Shown piece by piece: positions 1 to 11,824 of a DNA stretch of 64,000 nt. Below the pieces are notes generated by a model. It was given only the letters and a program-made list of their open reading frames with translations. It was not told the origin of the DNA and searched no databases. The first letter of the stretch is position 1; each line of letters starts with the position of its first letter. This DNA comes from Perilla frutescens (Eukaryota > Streptophyta > Magnoliopsida > Lamiales > Lamiaceae), in contig BRKX01000018.1 in NCBI GenBank assembly GCA_026008535.1, positions 22,204,088-22,268,087 on the forward strand, in the 5' to 3' direction. The translations under genes and the position numbers were made by a program.

Positions 1-1690
1 ATCAAATTAAAATTTATAATAATTATAAAAACCCCCCATAGTTTATAAAATAATCAACCATTAGCTCTACTAACTAATTAATATTAAAAACTAAAAAAAA
101 AACATAAAATCAACGGTAATTAATTAACTTCATCAAGTAAAAACTAAAAATAATTATAAATCATAACAATGAAATTAAATGACCAATTCTAATTAAAATT
201 ATTAGTAATAAAGTAAAATTAATTATAAAGTTAGCAATTAAATAACCAATCCCATTACAAAAAGAAAGTAAATATGAACTAAAAAAGTACGATAAAAACT
301 GCGCGACAATATGCCATGCCCAATGGACTTATCAATCAGTACCAACAATGGGTAACTGAAGTGTGCATAAGTGTAATATAGTATGTCTTATAAGCCTATC
401 ACGCAAACTAAATTTAAATTCAATTTATGTTAAGCACTAATAAAATTATATCATCCACCCCGTTAAACTCAAATTTGATTTCTTTCCATATCTCAAAACC
501 TGAATCATCTAATATAATTTTAAAGGAGATGATAATTTCATAAATAATTTTAGAAAATACAATACTAAAATTCAATATTTATATAACTAAAAAATAAAAT
601 GCACGATATTATTTATCTAGAATTAAAAAAATGGCAGTGACAATATTATTGTAATATAGTCCTATAAATTTAGAAAATACAACACACGTGCTAAAATACA
701 ATATTTGCAGTGCTGAAATATAATATATGCAGTGCTACTTATCTCATAGAAACACATGAAAATCTTATTATAATTTACACACTAAAACTATGTATTACAT
801 ATGTAATTACATAAATCTATCATTTATATTCATATCTGATATACGCAATACAATGCACAGCAATATTATCATAATATGTCAAATCTTAGGTAAGTCTCAT
901 TTTTTTTTATTTTTGATGACAAAGGAAATGGCAGCTGCCATAGTGTATGAAAGTACACTTTGATAAATTCTACTCATGTGTAATAACTACACAGAAAGGT
1001 AAATTGCATTAGAAAAATATTGTGCAGCATATAAAACACGTGTCTATAGAATTCAAACTTGATATATTTTTTAATAACAAAAATCATCTGATATGCAAAC
1101 AACACTTGAAATCCTCTAGTCCCAATTTGTTTTTGCCAACGTGTACCAAAACTCAAAATTATTACTTTTTCTTTCTTTTTTTTTTCTTCAATTTTAATTT
1201 TTTTAGGTTTAGCATAATTCTACAATTTTATTTAGGGTTTATTCCACCCAATAATGATTTATATTATTTAATTTTCATTTTTTAGTTAATATAATTGATT
1301 TTTGTGATCGATTATTCCTAAATTAAGTTATATAATTTTTTAAAATTTCATTTTTTTAGCAATAAACATTAATTATGATTAGTTATAATATACTGTAATA
1401 AATTTTATTTTTAGAAAAAACATTATTAATAATATATAATTTTAAAATTAACACACGATGAATACATAAAATTGGGATTAGAGAATTTCTAGCAAAGAGA
1501 TTCTGTATCACAACATTTTATTTCATCTGGTGTTTTATCACAATATTTTATTTGATCTCGCGTTACAAGTTATGAGTGTGAATTTAAGAATAGAGGAATG
1601 ACGTGCATCGATTGCTAAAAAAGCGGAATTAGTCTCACATGGTAAGTAAGTCAATCCTTGTCACGCAGAACGTAACCCGCCTTCACTCGT
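1..1690. other. AT-rich intergenic region
   Basis: No gene is supported here. The stretch is strongly AT-rich with short homopolymers. A loosely repeated block around 545-600 and 664-740 shares AAATACAAYA-type phrases and two copies of a GCAGTGCT word. This suggests old transposon debris, but no termini can be defined. Confidence 0.5.
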
Positions 1691-1730
1691 TTCTCCACCA
1701 TATTACACGAATCCCCCGCTCTCCGCTCCC

Positions 1731-1827
1731 TATAAATCCTCCTCCACCGCCCCCTCCACTACTCCACCACTCTCTCTCTCTCTCTCTCCTCTCTCAATTC
1801 TAGATCTCCACTCCTCAACAAAAAAAA
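1731..1827 (+). promoter_or_regulatory. Core promoter and 5' UTR of the RGP/UAM gene
   Basis: A TATAAAT box lies at 1731-1737. It is followed by a pyrimidine-rich leader with a (CT)n run at about 1771-1798, then an A-rich stretch directly before the ATG at 1828. TATA spacing suggests transcription starts near 1760. CT runs just before the start codon are common in plant 5' UTRs and recur at two other genes of this window. Confidence 0.6.
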
Positions 1828-3628
1828 ATGTCGAAGCCAGCGACCCCGGTGTCGCCGCCGCTCAAAGACGAGCTCGACATAGTCATTCCAACCATCCGCA
1901 ACCTTGACTTCCTCGAGATGTGGCGGCCCTTCTTCCAGCCGTACCATCTGATCATCGTTCAGGACGGAGACCCTTCGAAGACGGTCAAGGTGCCGGAGGG
2001 ATTCGACTACGAGCTCTACAACCGCAACGACATCAATCGGATCTTGGGCCCCAAGGCCTCCTGCATCTCCTTCAAGGACTCCGCCTGCCGCTGCTTCGGC
2101 TTCCTCGTCTCAAAGAAGAAGTACATCTTCACCATTGACGACGATTGCTTCGTGAGTTTTTTTTTCTCTCTCTTATCCTCTTTCCGATCGCAATTTCTTC
2201 TTCTTAGTTTTGTGTTGGATCTGAGTTAGTCTTCGGTTTGGGGATCGGGGAAGTCAACGGTCATTCAGAATATGCGAAGAATTGAATATTTGTTGATTGG
2301 GAGAAAAAGTGTTGGGGGTTTGTGCTAAAATACATCGCGGTACGCTGAGATAGGGCGGTCCATGTATCCGATCGCGACACGTGGATTTAAAAAAAAAAGT
2401 ATATTTCTGATTGCCTGATGTGACTGGGTTTTGCTCTGGTAGGGTAGGGCATATGCGAATTTTGTGGGTTTTGGCCCACAAGAGAGATTTGATTTTCTGT
2501 CGGTGATATAATTTTCTTGTTTTATACTATTAAACTAAAAATCTAAATGAATTATAAAAATATATATTTCTTATGGTTTTATTTATATTAGAATAGAATC
2601 CCGGTTGGTTATGTTTGGAAATAAAAATGATAGTATTTTGTATATTATTGAGTTGGAGTTGGTGTGTATACTTGTAGGTGGCGAAAGATCCAAGCGGGAA
2701 AGAGATTAATGCTTTGGGTCAACACATTGAGAATCTGCTAACTCCATCAACACCATTCTTTTTCAACACATTGTATGACCCCTACAGAGAAGGTGCTGAT
2801 TTCGTCCGTGGCTACCCTTTTAGCTTGAGGGAAGGAGTCCCGACTGCCGTCTCCCATGGACTCTGGCTCAACATCCCCGACTACGACGCCCCAACTCAGC
2901 TCGTCAAACCTCGAGAGCGCAACACTAGGTTCATATTCTTATTACAAAAATCACGCCTTTAATATAATATAAGTAGTAGTAATAATAATTATGCTGGCCA
3001 TCTTTTGACAGGTATGTCGATGCTGTCTTGACCATTCCTAAGGGGACCCTGTTCCCAATGTGTGGAATGAACCTTGCATTCGACAGAGAGCTCATCGGCC
3101 CTGCCATGTATTTCGGGCTTATGGGCGATGGGCAGCCTATTGGAAGATACGACGACATGTGGGCTGGCTGGTGCACTAAGGTGCCCTGCCCTGCCCTGCT
3201 TATGTATACATGAAGTATTGTTTTCCATGCTAAATGTATGAAGTCTTTGGACATTTTTGCAGGTTATCACGGACCACTTGGGTTTGGGAGTGAAGACAGG
3301 GCTGCCGTATCTCTGGCACAGCAAGGCCAGCAACCCTTTTGTCAATCTGAAGAAAGAGTACAAAGGAATATACTGGCAAGAGGACATCATCCCGTTCTTC
3401 CAATCTGTTGCTCTCCCCAAGGACTGCACAACCGTGCAGAAATGCTATATTGAGCTGTCCAAGATGGTGAAAGAGAAACTCGGTCCTATTGATCCTTACT
3501 TTCAGAAGCTTGGTGATGCCATGGTCACCTGGATTGATGCCTGGGATGAGCTCAACTCAGCTGCCGAGTCTGCTCCTGCCAAGAAGGATGCTTCTGCTTC
3601 TGCTTCTGCTTCTTCCAAAAAGAAATAG
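1828..3628 (+). CDS. RGP: UDP-arabinopyranose mutase / reversibly glycosylated polypeptide
   Basis: This cytosolic/Golgi-associated enzyme interconverts UDP-arabinopyranose and UDP-arabinofuranose to supply arabinose to cell-wall polymers. Four exons splice cleanly at GT-AG sites: 1828-2151, 2678-2928, 3012-3180 and 3263-3628, giving 369 residues against about 355-365 in the family. The family signatures are all readable: IDDDCF at residues 103-108 (the DDD metal/nucleotide motif), GYPFSLREG around 153-161 with the arginine known as the self-glycosylation site, FPMCGMNLAFDREL, and GRYDDMWAGWC. The C-terminus ends in a Lys/Ala/Ser tail encoded partly by a GCTTCT repeat, a normal variable region for the family. 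The ATG follows the TATA box and CT-rich leader. Assignment to the family is near certain; which paralogue (RGP1, 2 or 3) is not decided. Confidence 0.97.
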
Positions 3629-4387
3629 AGAGTTGGTTGACTCACTCAATTATTTCACTAAGCACTCCACATTTTATTGCATCTAGTCATTTTACTTGTC
3701 AGTTTGTTTTTATTGTCATATTGTACTCTCTAGAAGCTGAGTTCTCTCTTTCTGACGGCTCACAGATCTTAAGTTATTACACCATCTGTTGGTTATTTGA
3801 GTTTATATTATACATGCATTTTGAGTGGGACCTTTCTAAATAAAACTAAAGCTGCCTATAATTCCTCTTTTTGTCATTTTTCTACTTCTTTTTCATCTTC
3901 CATCATTGATCATTCAGTAGTCCCACTCACAAGGAGATTGAAATTAAATTGCTATGCTTTTTTCTTTCTTAACTAAACAAGCGTGCCACCCGCAAACTGC
4001 AGCTTCTGTAAAGATGAAGATACAAAACTCTCCAAAATTCATCAAAATACAAGAGGAGAAATGTGCTTTTCTGGTTTTTTTTTTACACCCCGTTTCGATG
4101 GGATTGATCTCTAAAATTCTCCCATATTCCATTACACAAGGTTAAAACGTACGTGCTTGAGTTATTTGTCAACATTTGCAGCATATATATATATATATAC
4201 CATGTATATATATATATATAATATGTTTGAACTCAAGATTATTTGAATTATGTGAGATGAATAGAAGAAAAGGAAGATTAGATAAGCATGCATGAAAACA
4301 CTAAAATAAAATTCATTGTTAATACGTACAAGTAAATCAAACATATATAGGGAATTGAAAGAAAGAAAGCACGAAGCATATATAATT
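3629..4387. other. Spacer between convergent RGP and the membrane protein gene
   Basis: This holds the 3' UTRs of the two converging genes. A TA-rich microsatellite lies at about 4183-4220. A candidate AATAAA-like polyadenylation signal for RGP lies near 3839 (AAATAAAAC). No further gene is seen. Confidence 0.5.
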
Positions 4388-5116
4388 CTAAGTGGGGACT
4401 AGGACCAAGTGATCCTGTACATGATATTTGGCATGGCAGCTCATGGAAAAGAAGACAAGTGCAAAAACAATCAAGACTAGAGCCAAACAAGCCGTTGCCG
4501 GCATGCAACCACAACCAGCCTTCTCCCTCCGCCGCCTCCCATCACCACCGGCTCTCTTCTCCGCCGCATCAGCCACTTCCACGACGGTCTTTTCCTCCAC
4601 CACCACTTTGTCCTCGGAGGGTTCGCTAAAATCGAAAGGCGGCAACTCATCATGTTGATCGTAGTTCATCATCATCACTTCTCTCTCTTGAATCCCATCG
4701 TCTTCCTCCTCCACACTACTTGTCCTCTCCTCCGCCCCAAAAAGCTGCCTCCCTTTAAATCTTCCGCTGAGAATGGCAGCCCTTCTGTCCATGAGTATTT
4801 CTTCAACTGCACTACTGCAATTCTTGAGACCAAAAGCAGGCTTTCTGTGCTGAAGAGAAGACATGAGCGTTCGTGGAGAATTTTGGAACAGATTCTCATC
4901 AAAAGAGGTGATGCTATTACTATTACTATAACTATAACTATGTGAAGAAGAAGATGTGCGTGGGCTTCGAGGCCTTGAATTTTGTATGGATCTCCAAATA
5001 CATTCGAGCTCCTTCAACTGTTGGATTAATGCTAGGTTTTCTGCATCATCTTCGGATTCTTCTTTTTTCATGGTGGGGTTTCGGATGTTTCTTCTTCCCT
5101 CTTCTTTTCGTTTCAT
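4388..5116 (-). CDS. Unrecognised small tail-anchored membrane protein
   Basis: This is a single-exon frame of 242 residues that I do not recognise as a named protein. The N-terminus is basic and acidic (MKRKEEGRRN, then EESEDDAENL), and a second ATG at codon 16 could also be the start. The middle is serine-rich low complexity (residues about 50-70) followed by acidic stretches. Near the C-terminus a basic GDGRRRREKAGCG segment precedes one hydrophobic span of about 20 residues (CLALVLIVFALVFFSMSC). That arrangement suits a single-pass protein with a cytosolic N-terminus and a short lumenal or extracellular tail. The gene runs towards RGP. Codon use and the long open frame favour a real gene. 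The function is unknown. Confidence 0.7.
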   Translation of the reverse strand: MKRKEEGRRNIRNPTMKKEESEDDAENLALIQQLKELECIWRSIQNSRPRSPRTSSSSHSYSYSNSNSITSFDENLFQNSPRTLMSSLQHRKPAFGLKNCSSAVEEILMDRRAAILSGRFKGRQLFGAEERTSSVEEEDDGIQEREVMMMNYDQHDELPPFDFSEPSEDKVVVEEKTVVEVADAAEKRAGGDGRRRREKAGCGCMPATACLALVLIVFALVFFSMSCHAKYHVQDHLVLVPT

Positions 5117-7201
5117 TTTAATGGTTTCATTGTGCGTGTGGGGTTCAACAACATGGGGGGGCTATTTGAAACTACCCACGCCCTTGGATTTCTCCTTTCA
5201 AATTTTAACTTTAGATAACTGCATATCTCTCTCTCTCTCACGCGCACACACACACACCAGGATATATCCTGATAGTGGATCAAATAAAATCTAATTAAGC
5301 ACAGATCAAATAAGTAGGGGAAAAAAAAGATATAATATTGCTGTTGCCTTCGATTTTACCGCATCTTTATGTTTTTGGTGTAATTTAAAACCAAGGATTT
5401 TAGTGTAGTATTAAATAAGTACGTTGTTGTGCAAAGAAGTTGATTGTAAATTTTTTGTTGTTCATGAATTATCTCATTTAATTTTTCTTTCAATCCCTCT
5501 CTCGAGTTGGATTGCTGGAAGGAAATTATATTTGCGGACGTGCTTGTAATTATACAATTTATTAATTCACCAAGAAAATATAATATAATAATTGCGATAA
5601 TTTGGGTCCTCAAATCCCAGCATAACAACAATCTATTCGTTTGCTTTATCTTCTGAATGATTCTGTTTGTTTCTCTCATCATTTCTTTTTGAACTGATTA
5701 GCTACAATTTTGGACTCGATAAAAGAGAAAGTTGGTTTCCAAAATATTTCTTTCGAGGTAAAAATATTAAAATTCAAATAATGTTTCTTTTAACCTACAA
5801 TTAAAAGGTTTTTTTTTCCTTTTCCCGCTCATATATGTGCTCGCAAATTACCTAGCCTTGTAAATGTTGAGGGTTTTTTTTGGGAATTGGATATGCGTTT
5901 TTTAATTGGGCAACTCTCTTGTACATAAGATGTAGATGAGACGGTCAACGTGTTGATCGGGTCAACGCGTGTTGACCCAATCAATGCTTTGACCAAAAAA
6001 TGCATCAAAATTAGTACCATTCATAATAATGAAAAGTATCATTTCAAATGCTAAAAAGTATCATTTGTATCAATAAAAAGTTTTGGACAGAATAAAAAAA
6101 TAAAAACCATTCATAATACTGAAAAGTATCATTTCAAAGGTTAAAAAGTATTATTTGTATCAATAAAAAGTATTGGACAGAATAAAAAAATAAAGAAAAA
6201 AACTGTTAAGATCAGTATCAATTGACACACTAAAAAATATCATTCGAAATTAAAAAAATATCAATAGTTTTTGCGTTTTTAATTCATGGTATCAGATATG
6301 TTTGATAATTTTGGAAATCAATTTTACCGTTCACTTTCAAGATGTAATTTGACAACCAGTAAAAAATTCGTACTCATATATATACATATATATATATATA
6401 TAGTGGTTAATTATAACGAGCATTGTAATTGGTGTGAGACCTAGACACTACGCTTATTTACAATAACTTTATTATTTATCTTAGTGTATTTTAGTATTAA
6501 TTAGCACTATACGATTAGTACTAAAACACAATAAGATAAGTAATGAAAAAATAGCACTAAAATACAATTATCACATCAATCCCTAGTGTTCATTTGAACT
6601 AAATCTTATATAGTCTTCCATGCATGACGATATATACAATTATGGTTGTGTTTCGAACATTATACAATTTCTCAAAAGTAAAGTCTCTCAATTCACAAAG
6701 ATTCTCAATCATACTTGAGGCAGATTGCCAAGGGATCCAACAACAGCTCAGCCATGAGAATGAGGACCTCTCCTGTCGGGGTGAAATCTGCAAGTCCATT
6801 CAAAGGGAGTCTGCCCATTTTGATAAAGTAATCTATAGTTGAGCTAGGCAAAATGCAAATGCAATGGCACATTCGTTGGCATGTTTAGCAGTTAGTAATC
6901 CTATGTTTTTCTCTTATACTGGTGATATCCCGGATTTCATTTTGTCAAACATTTCCTCTGCGGAAATGGTTTTAGTTTAATATCATTTTGCTTGATTTTC
7001 CTCATTAAAAAGAAAAAAAAAAGAAACACACTCGTAGTTTCTAAATTTAGTTACTAACTTAGAAGTAATAGCACGTTTCTTAATAACCGGGTAAACATAT
7101 CCACTAATTAGTGATTATATTAATTTAACAAAGCCATGGAAAAGTTTGAGCTACAAAAAAAGTTTGGCAGCCAAAAATCACATGTTACAATTAATCACTA
7201 A
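5117..7201. other. Intergenic region with microsatellites and AAGTATCA motifs
   Basis: This holds a CT/CA microsatellite at about 5227-5257, a duplicated 90-bp unit at 6016-6195 (listed separately) and a TA run near 6378-6402. A moderately GC-richer block at 6600-6840 is open in several frames, but none resembles a known protein. No gene is supported. Confidence 0.45.
6016..6195. repeat. Tandem duplication, 90 bp x 2, with AAGTATCA motifs
   Basis: Copy one is 6016-6105 and copy two 6106-6195, both beginning ACCATTCATAAT and ending GGACAGAATAAAAAAATAAA. About half a dozen substitutions separate them. Each copy carries two AAGTATCA or AAGTATTA words. Related words continue to about 6260. Confidence 0.85.
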
Positions 7202-10200
7202 CTAGTCCGTAATGGCTGAAAATAGGTTGCAATTTGGAAGATCTGTTTCATCTTCGGAAATGTCTTCTATTGTGCCTTTTCCATCCATCGCATCAAAGAA
7301 GAAGAAATTTTTCATAGGATCTCCTTTGCCTGATATTGCTTTAATAACTTCCTACAACCAGGATAACTTAATGAATCAGCAATTATAAAAAGATGCCACA
7401 ACTCAGCTGACAGTCAGCAAAACAATTTTTCAAGAGATGAACGATGGAAGTGAGTATCACCTGCCCAAGGATGCCTCCGATGATGGCACAAACAGGTGGA
7501 AATTCAGATCTACCTTCCAACAATCTCTCGAGCAGGGAATCCGGAATTCTAGATTCATCATGTGACTGCATAATTTGATGGGAGCATTGCTACACAATTC
7601 AAAAGCAAGATATGCATGTTTATACTGGCTATTTGAATGGGATTTACCTGAGCATCACAAAGATCCTTCCTCAGCTTTTGAACTTTAGGCAAATCAGCAG
7701 CAGAAGTTTCCCCAGGTATACGGCCCTCAAGCTCCTCAAACTTCTCTATCACTGAAAGTCAAATTGTTCCAAGTGTCTTACAATTATGAACATACTAATA
7801 CCTCACTCTGTCCATGCAGAAATTTTGATTCAAACTATTCCTAAGAAAAGGCTATTTTATGATAAATAAAGGATGGAGGGAGAATGTATATGCAACAAAA
7901 ACACACACCAAACTCAATTGTGCTTGTTGCAGACACATTTTAAGTCTCGCCAGAGACAATAATGCACCAGGACTATGAAAAGAGCATTAACCAATTACAC
8001 GTCCATTTTTCTTAATCTATTGTATTAATTAATTTATATTCCATCATCTTTCAAACTACATATAGCTTCCACACGGTATTTCAACATGATATAGGCATAT
8101 AACTATGAGCACTTCTCCAAGGATGAATATTGATAATAAATGAGAATCCAGCTACTGAAGAAAGAATCGTATAATAAAAATGCTATATGAAAATAACTAT
8201 TCTGGGCTCTGGGGTATCTCCATAAAAACATATCAAAAGCATATACCTCTCAAGGCTAAGTACAACTTAGAAACCCTCACTGGAAGAGATTTCCACGGGA
8301 CAGAAATAGCTTCCTGAGATAGGAGAAAAATGACAAGCAATTTTATTAGAAGACAACAGACTGAATCTGAAACCTGATAAGCATGTAGTGACATGGGAGC
8401 ATGTGCATGTTCAGTACAGAAGAAATTTCTGATCTTAATCCACTTTAATTCAAATACATGAAACTTATTTGCAGTGGATTTGTAATAATACTTATCACTT
8501 TCAGTTGGCTCTTGTCATAAGTTTCTTTAGAATCAAATGTGTTGTAAGACTTTCCAAATTATTCATCCAGTTTTAACCAACATTCACTCCTGACTCCACA
8601 ATACAATACTAATTTGCAACGAGCTCCTGTATGATATAAGGCAGCTGATACTTCATTAGTAATTCTTTCCTCATCTCCGACTTCATTAATCAACCTATCT
8701 AGGCACAATTAGTCATCCTCTAAAAGTACAATCTTGGAGCAAATTCAGTAGCAAAATTTCTTACTTTTATGGCTTCATCAATCCACATATTTAATCATAA
8801 ACATAATTTATAACAGAATAAAGTGAATAATGAAAGCATGCATGTCTCTTCATAACCAGAGACCCACATCATGAATAGTGGACATTTCCCTGCAGTGGTT
8901 AATGTCAACAAGAAACTAATTTAATAAAGAAATTCAAGTTGATCGTCTGAAGTGAATATATTAAAGGAACAATATCACCCACTGCTAATGAAAGCTACAA
9001 AGTGCTCCATATTTCTTATTGGAAATAGTAAGTGTACCTCAAAAGTTGGATACTTTATATGGCATTCAAAGGCTCCATCCCCTTTTTTCTGTGAAGGAGA
9101 AGAAAAGCAGATCAATCTCCAAAAGTTCAAAATTCTGACAGCCTCATATGCATAAGAACAATCATAATAACCAATTTAACATCTATAGCTCAATCTAAAC
9201 AATTCAATTCATATGCAGAAAAATCCTAGCTTTAGAAAGAGTTCAAAAAGAAAAGGAGAATCTGGGAAGACACAAAATATACCATGTAATAAACGCAAAT
9301 GTCTAAAGCGTACAACAAAAAATAAGTTCCTAGCATATAACCTTGGAGTAGATGTAATTCTGCAAGTCAACAAATATTTCCCCGCAAGAGTCTTTGCAAT
9401 CCACCGTATAAAATGCAATACGTTTTAATGATTTGCGACACTTGTCATTAACTGATTTCTGCAGCAGATACATCGAAAGGACTTAGGATCAAAATAAAAC
9501 AATACTCAACTACATTTACAAAAGCCAAGAAAATGAGCAGCCAAAATGAGAACGTAGCTGTACTTTTGTTGAAAGAGAGCTGGAACTGATAACCACAGCA
9601 TCGAACTTGCGAAAGAAGTCAACACTAAAGTTGGATAAATCACCTGCATTCATCTCACGGTCACTGCCTTCTTAATAGTAATAAAACCAAGACATAAATA
9701 AAGCAAAACAGATTGAGCTTCAGCCTTCAAAGTTCAGAACTTCCCCAGACACACCAGGCAAGTTTCCTCAAATGCATGTGAAATTAAGAATACTTAAAAG
9801 AAAATGGAGAAAACTCCACCAAGTAGAGTTAAGGTAACATTAATTTTGAGCTTTCTAAAATTGGCAGAAGTCAGAGCACACTCTTTATTCAGGCAGTCAA
9901 GTGTATTCGTAGCTGGAGAGAAAATGGATATGTTTTTAAGACAATACAAAACTAACTGACTCAAGGTAATCACTACAAGTATCTCCTGAATATTTCATCC
10001 TTAAATTACACTTACCACAGAAATATTACTCAAACCGGGTAACAGTACCAGCCTTACATTACTGATTACACTTGTGCTGAGCAAAGTTATAAGGAAAGCT
10101 AAAGCCAAAAGCCAGAATCCCATTCGAGGAATCCTTCTATATCAATTAATTAACAAAAAAAGAAAAATGTAAGGACACGGATGAAAGCAATAAAAAAGAG

Positions 10201-10756
10201 GACCACCTTCTTGAACAGAAACACGAACCATGCGGTTAAATTCCTTCAATGAATCACTACAGAGCTCAGCAAGAGATTTCCCCGTGTATACATTCGGGTC
10301 GGCAGGAACCAAAAAATTAGCAGACAATATATCTTCCGTCACCATTCGATCATCATTCAATGTCACACTACCTACCCCTGCTAGCACAATATTTTTGCAA
10401 AACTGCAAACGCACCACAATAGTGATTTCAGTCACGCAAACATGAATTTCTCAGTTGTACTACAAGAATACAGATGTTTAAAATTTAAAAATGGGAACTT
10501 GGTGTCTACCAAGAGATGAATACCTCAATTACAGAGCCCTTCAGTCCACTAACGAGTATATGAGACTTGCTTAGCCTAACAACCAAAAATTGCCACGAAC
10601 AGTATATCAATAACTTCCAAAAAAAAAAAAAACCATACACAAACGCGCGTTCAAGAGCCCGAATGTATATTACCTCCGTTGAGCATCGGCACCCCAAACG
10701 CGAATTTGGCGATCATAAAGCGCGGTTTCTTGCTCAGTCAATTCCTCTCCGTCCAT
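7202..10756 (-). CDS. SAE1: SUMO-activating enzyme subunit 1 (SAE1)
   Basis: This is the small, non-catalytic subunit of the SUMO E1. It pairs with SAE2 to adenylate SUMO and hand it to the E1 cysteine, in the nucleus and cytosol. Ten exons (- strand) are 10756-10674, 10575-10524, 10402-10207, 9643-9564, 9458-9342, 9088-9038, 8313-8247, 7751-7648, 7565-7461 and 7351-7202. All have GT-AG borders and matching phases, and give 334 residues against about 320 in Arabidopsis. The ThiF/UBA adenylation fold is visible: YDRQIRVWGADAQRR at the N-terminus, SHILVSGLKGSVIEFCKNIVLAGVGSVTLND, then RKSLKRIAFYTVDCKDSCGEIFVDLQ, and near the end PPVCAIIGGILGQEVIKAISGKG with FFFFDAMDGKG. No E1 catalytic cysteine is expected in this subunit. 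A (GA)n tract (CT in the mRNA) lies just upstream at about 10786-10806. Confidence 0.97.
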
Positions 10757-11783
10757 GTTCAATTGCAGCCTGATTTACCCGAATTTGAGAGAGAGAGAGA
10801 GAGAGATGAAAACCCTAGGCCTGAAAGGTACTGGGTTGAACTCTACTCAAAAGAAGCTCAGAACGGGCGGGCTTAAAATATGTTAGTCAAGTCAACTACT
10901 TATTTATTTTATTTACAACTAAAAAAAAACATATTTTATTTTATTTGTTTAAACTGCACTATAAATTTATAAAATGAAAATTGTTACAGTAGCCAAAACA
11001 AAACAAAACAATAAAATATACTATTTTAGCAATTTTTATATTTACTATTTTTATATATAGCAAATATGAGCGTGGCTTTAACGGGTTCATTTACTATAAA
11101 ATAAAAAAAAATTATTTAAATATATTTTGCTATCTCATTTTAAAAACAAAGATCCACCACTACAAATTTATAACTTGAGTTCAACCGAATTGATTTTTAC
11201 CCAGCAGAATAATACAAAAAGGTTATTAAATTACAAAGCCATATGATGACCAAACATAAACACAAATTTTTATTGTTTTTTTAGGAATAAATCAATTATT
11301 CATTCAAACACATTTTTATTGTTTTTTTAGGAATAAATCAATTATTCATTCAAACTGACATACGTCGGAGTATGATACATTTTAACCATAATACGTACCA
11401 CTTTATTGAATTATTTCGAGAAGGTAGGTGTATTAGTGTAATTCTAATTTATATATGTTAACAACTTCTCTTTTTCTTTTTTTTCTTGTTTTTTGTGTGT
11501 TCTTAATTATTTGCAGTTATATTGCAAAGTGCATTCCGATAGATAAATATTTATTGTAGGGCTAAAAAATGTATATAATTGAAAACGGATCGAAGGTAAA
11601 TATATAAATAATCATTATATAAAAAAGTGGAATTTCATTAATAGAGTATATGTGGAAAATAATCGTATGCTGAAAAAGGTCAAGCTCTTGTGTTTGCTTC
11701 TACAAACATAGACCAAGAACGTACTTTTATTTGAATGTTCTCAGCATCATCATGATCATGACCATGTATAATTGATGAGTGTG

Positions 11784-11824
<41 letters not shown>

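Noticed and set aside
2989..3429. A 146-codon - strand frame across RGP exons 3 and 4
   Set aside because: It runs antisense to strongly conserved RGP exons and reads through an intron; its protein has no family features.
4428..5294. Open frames on the + strand opposite the 4388-5116 gene
   Set aside because: They are antisense shadows. The - strand frame is longer and encodes a sensible membrane protein.
6600..6842. Possible gene in the GC-richer patch
   Set aside because: Frames on both strands are short, give no family resemblance, and have no splice-compatible neighbours.
8952..9428. Short + strand frames within SAE1
   Set aside because: They overlap SAE1 exons and introns in antisense and resemble nothing.
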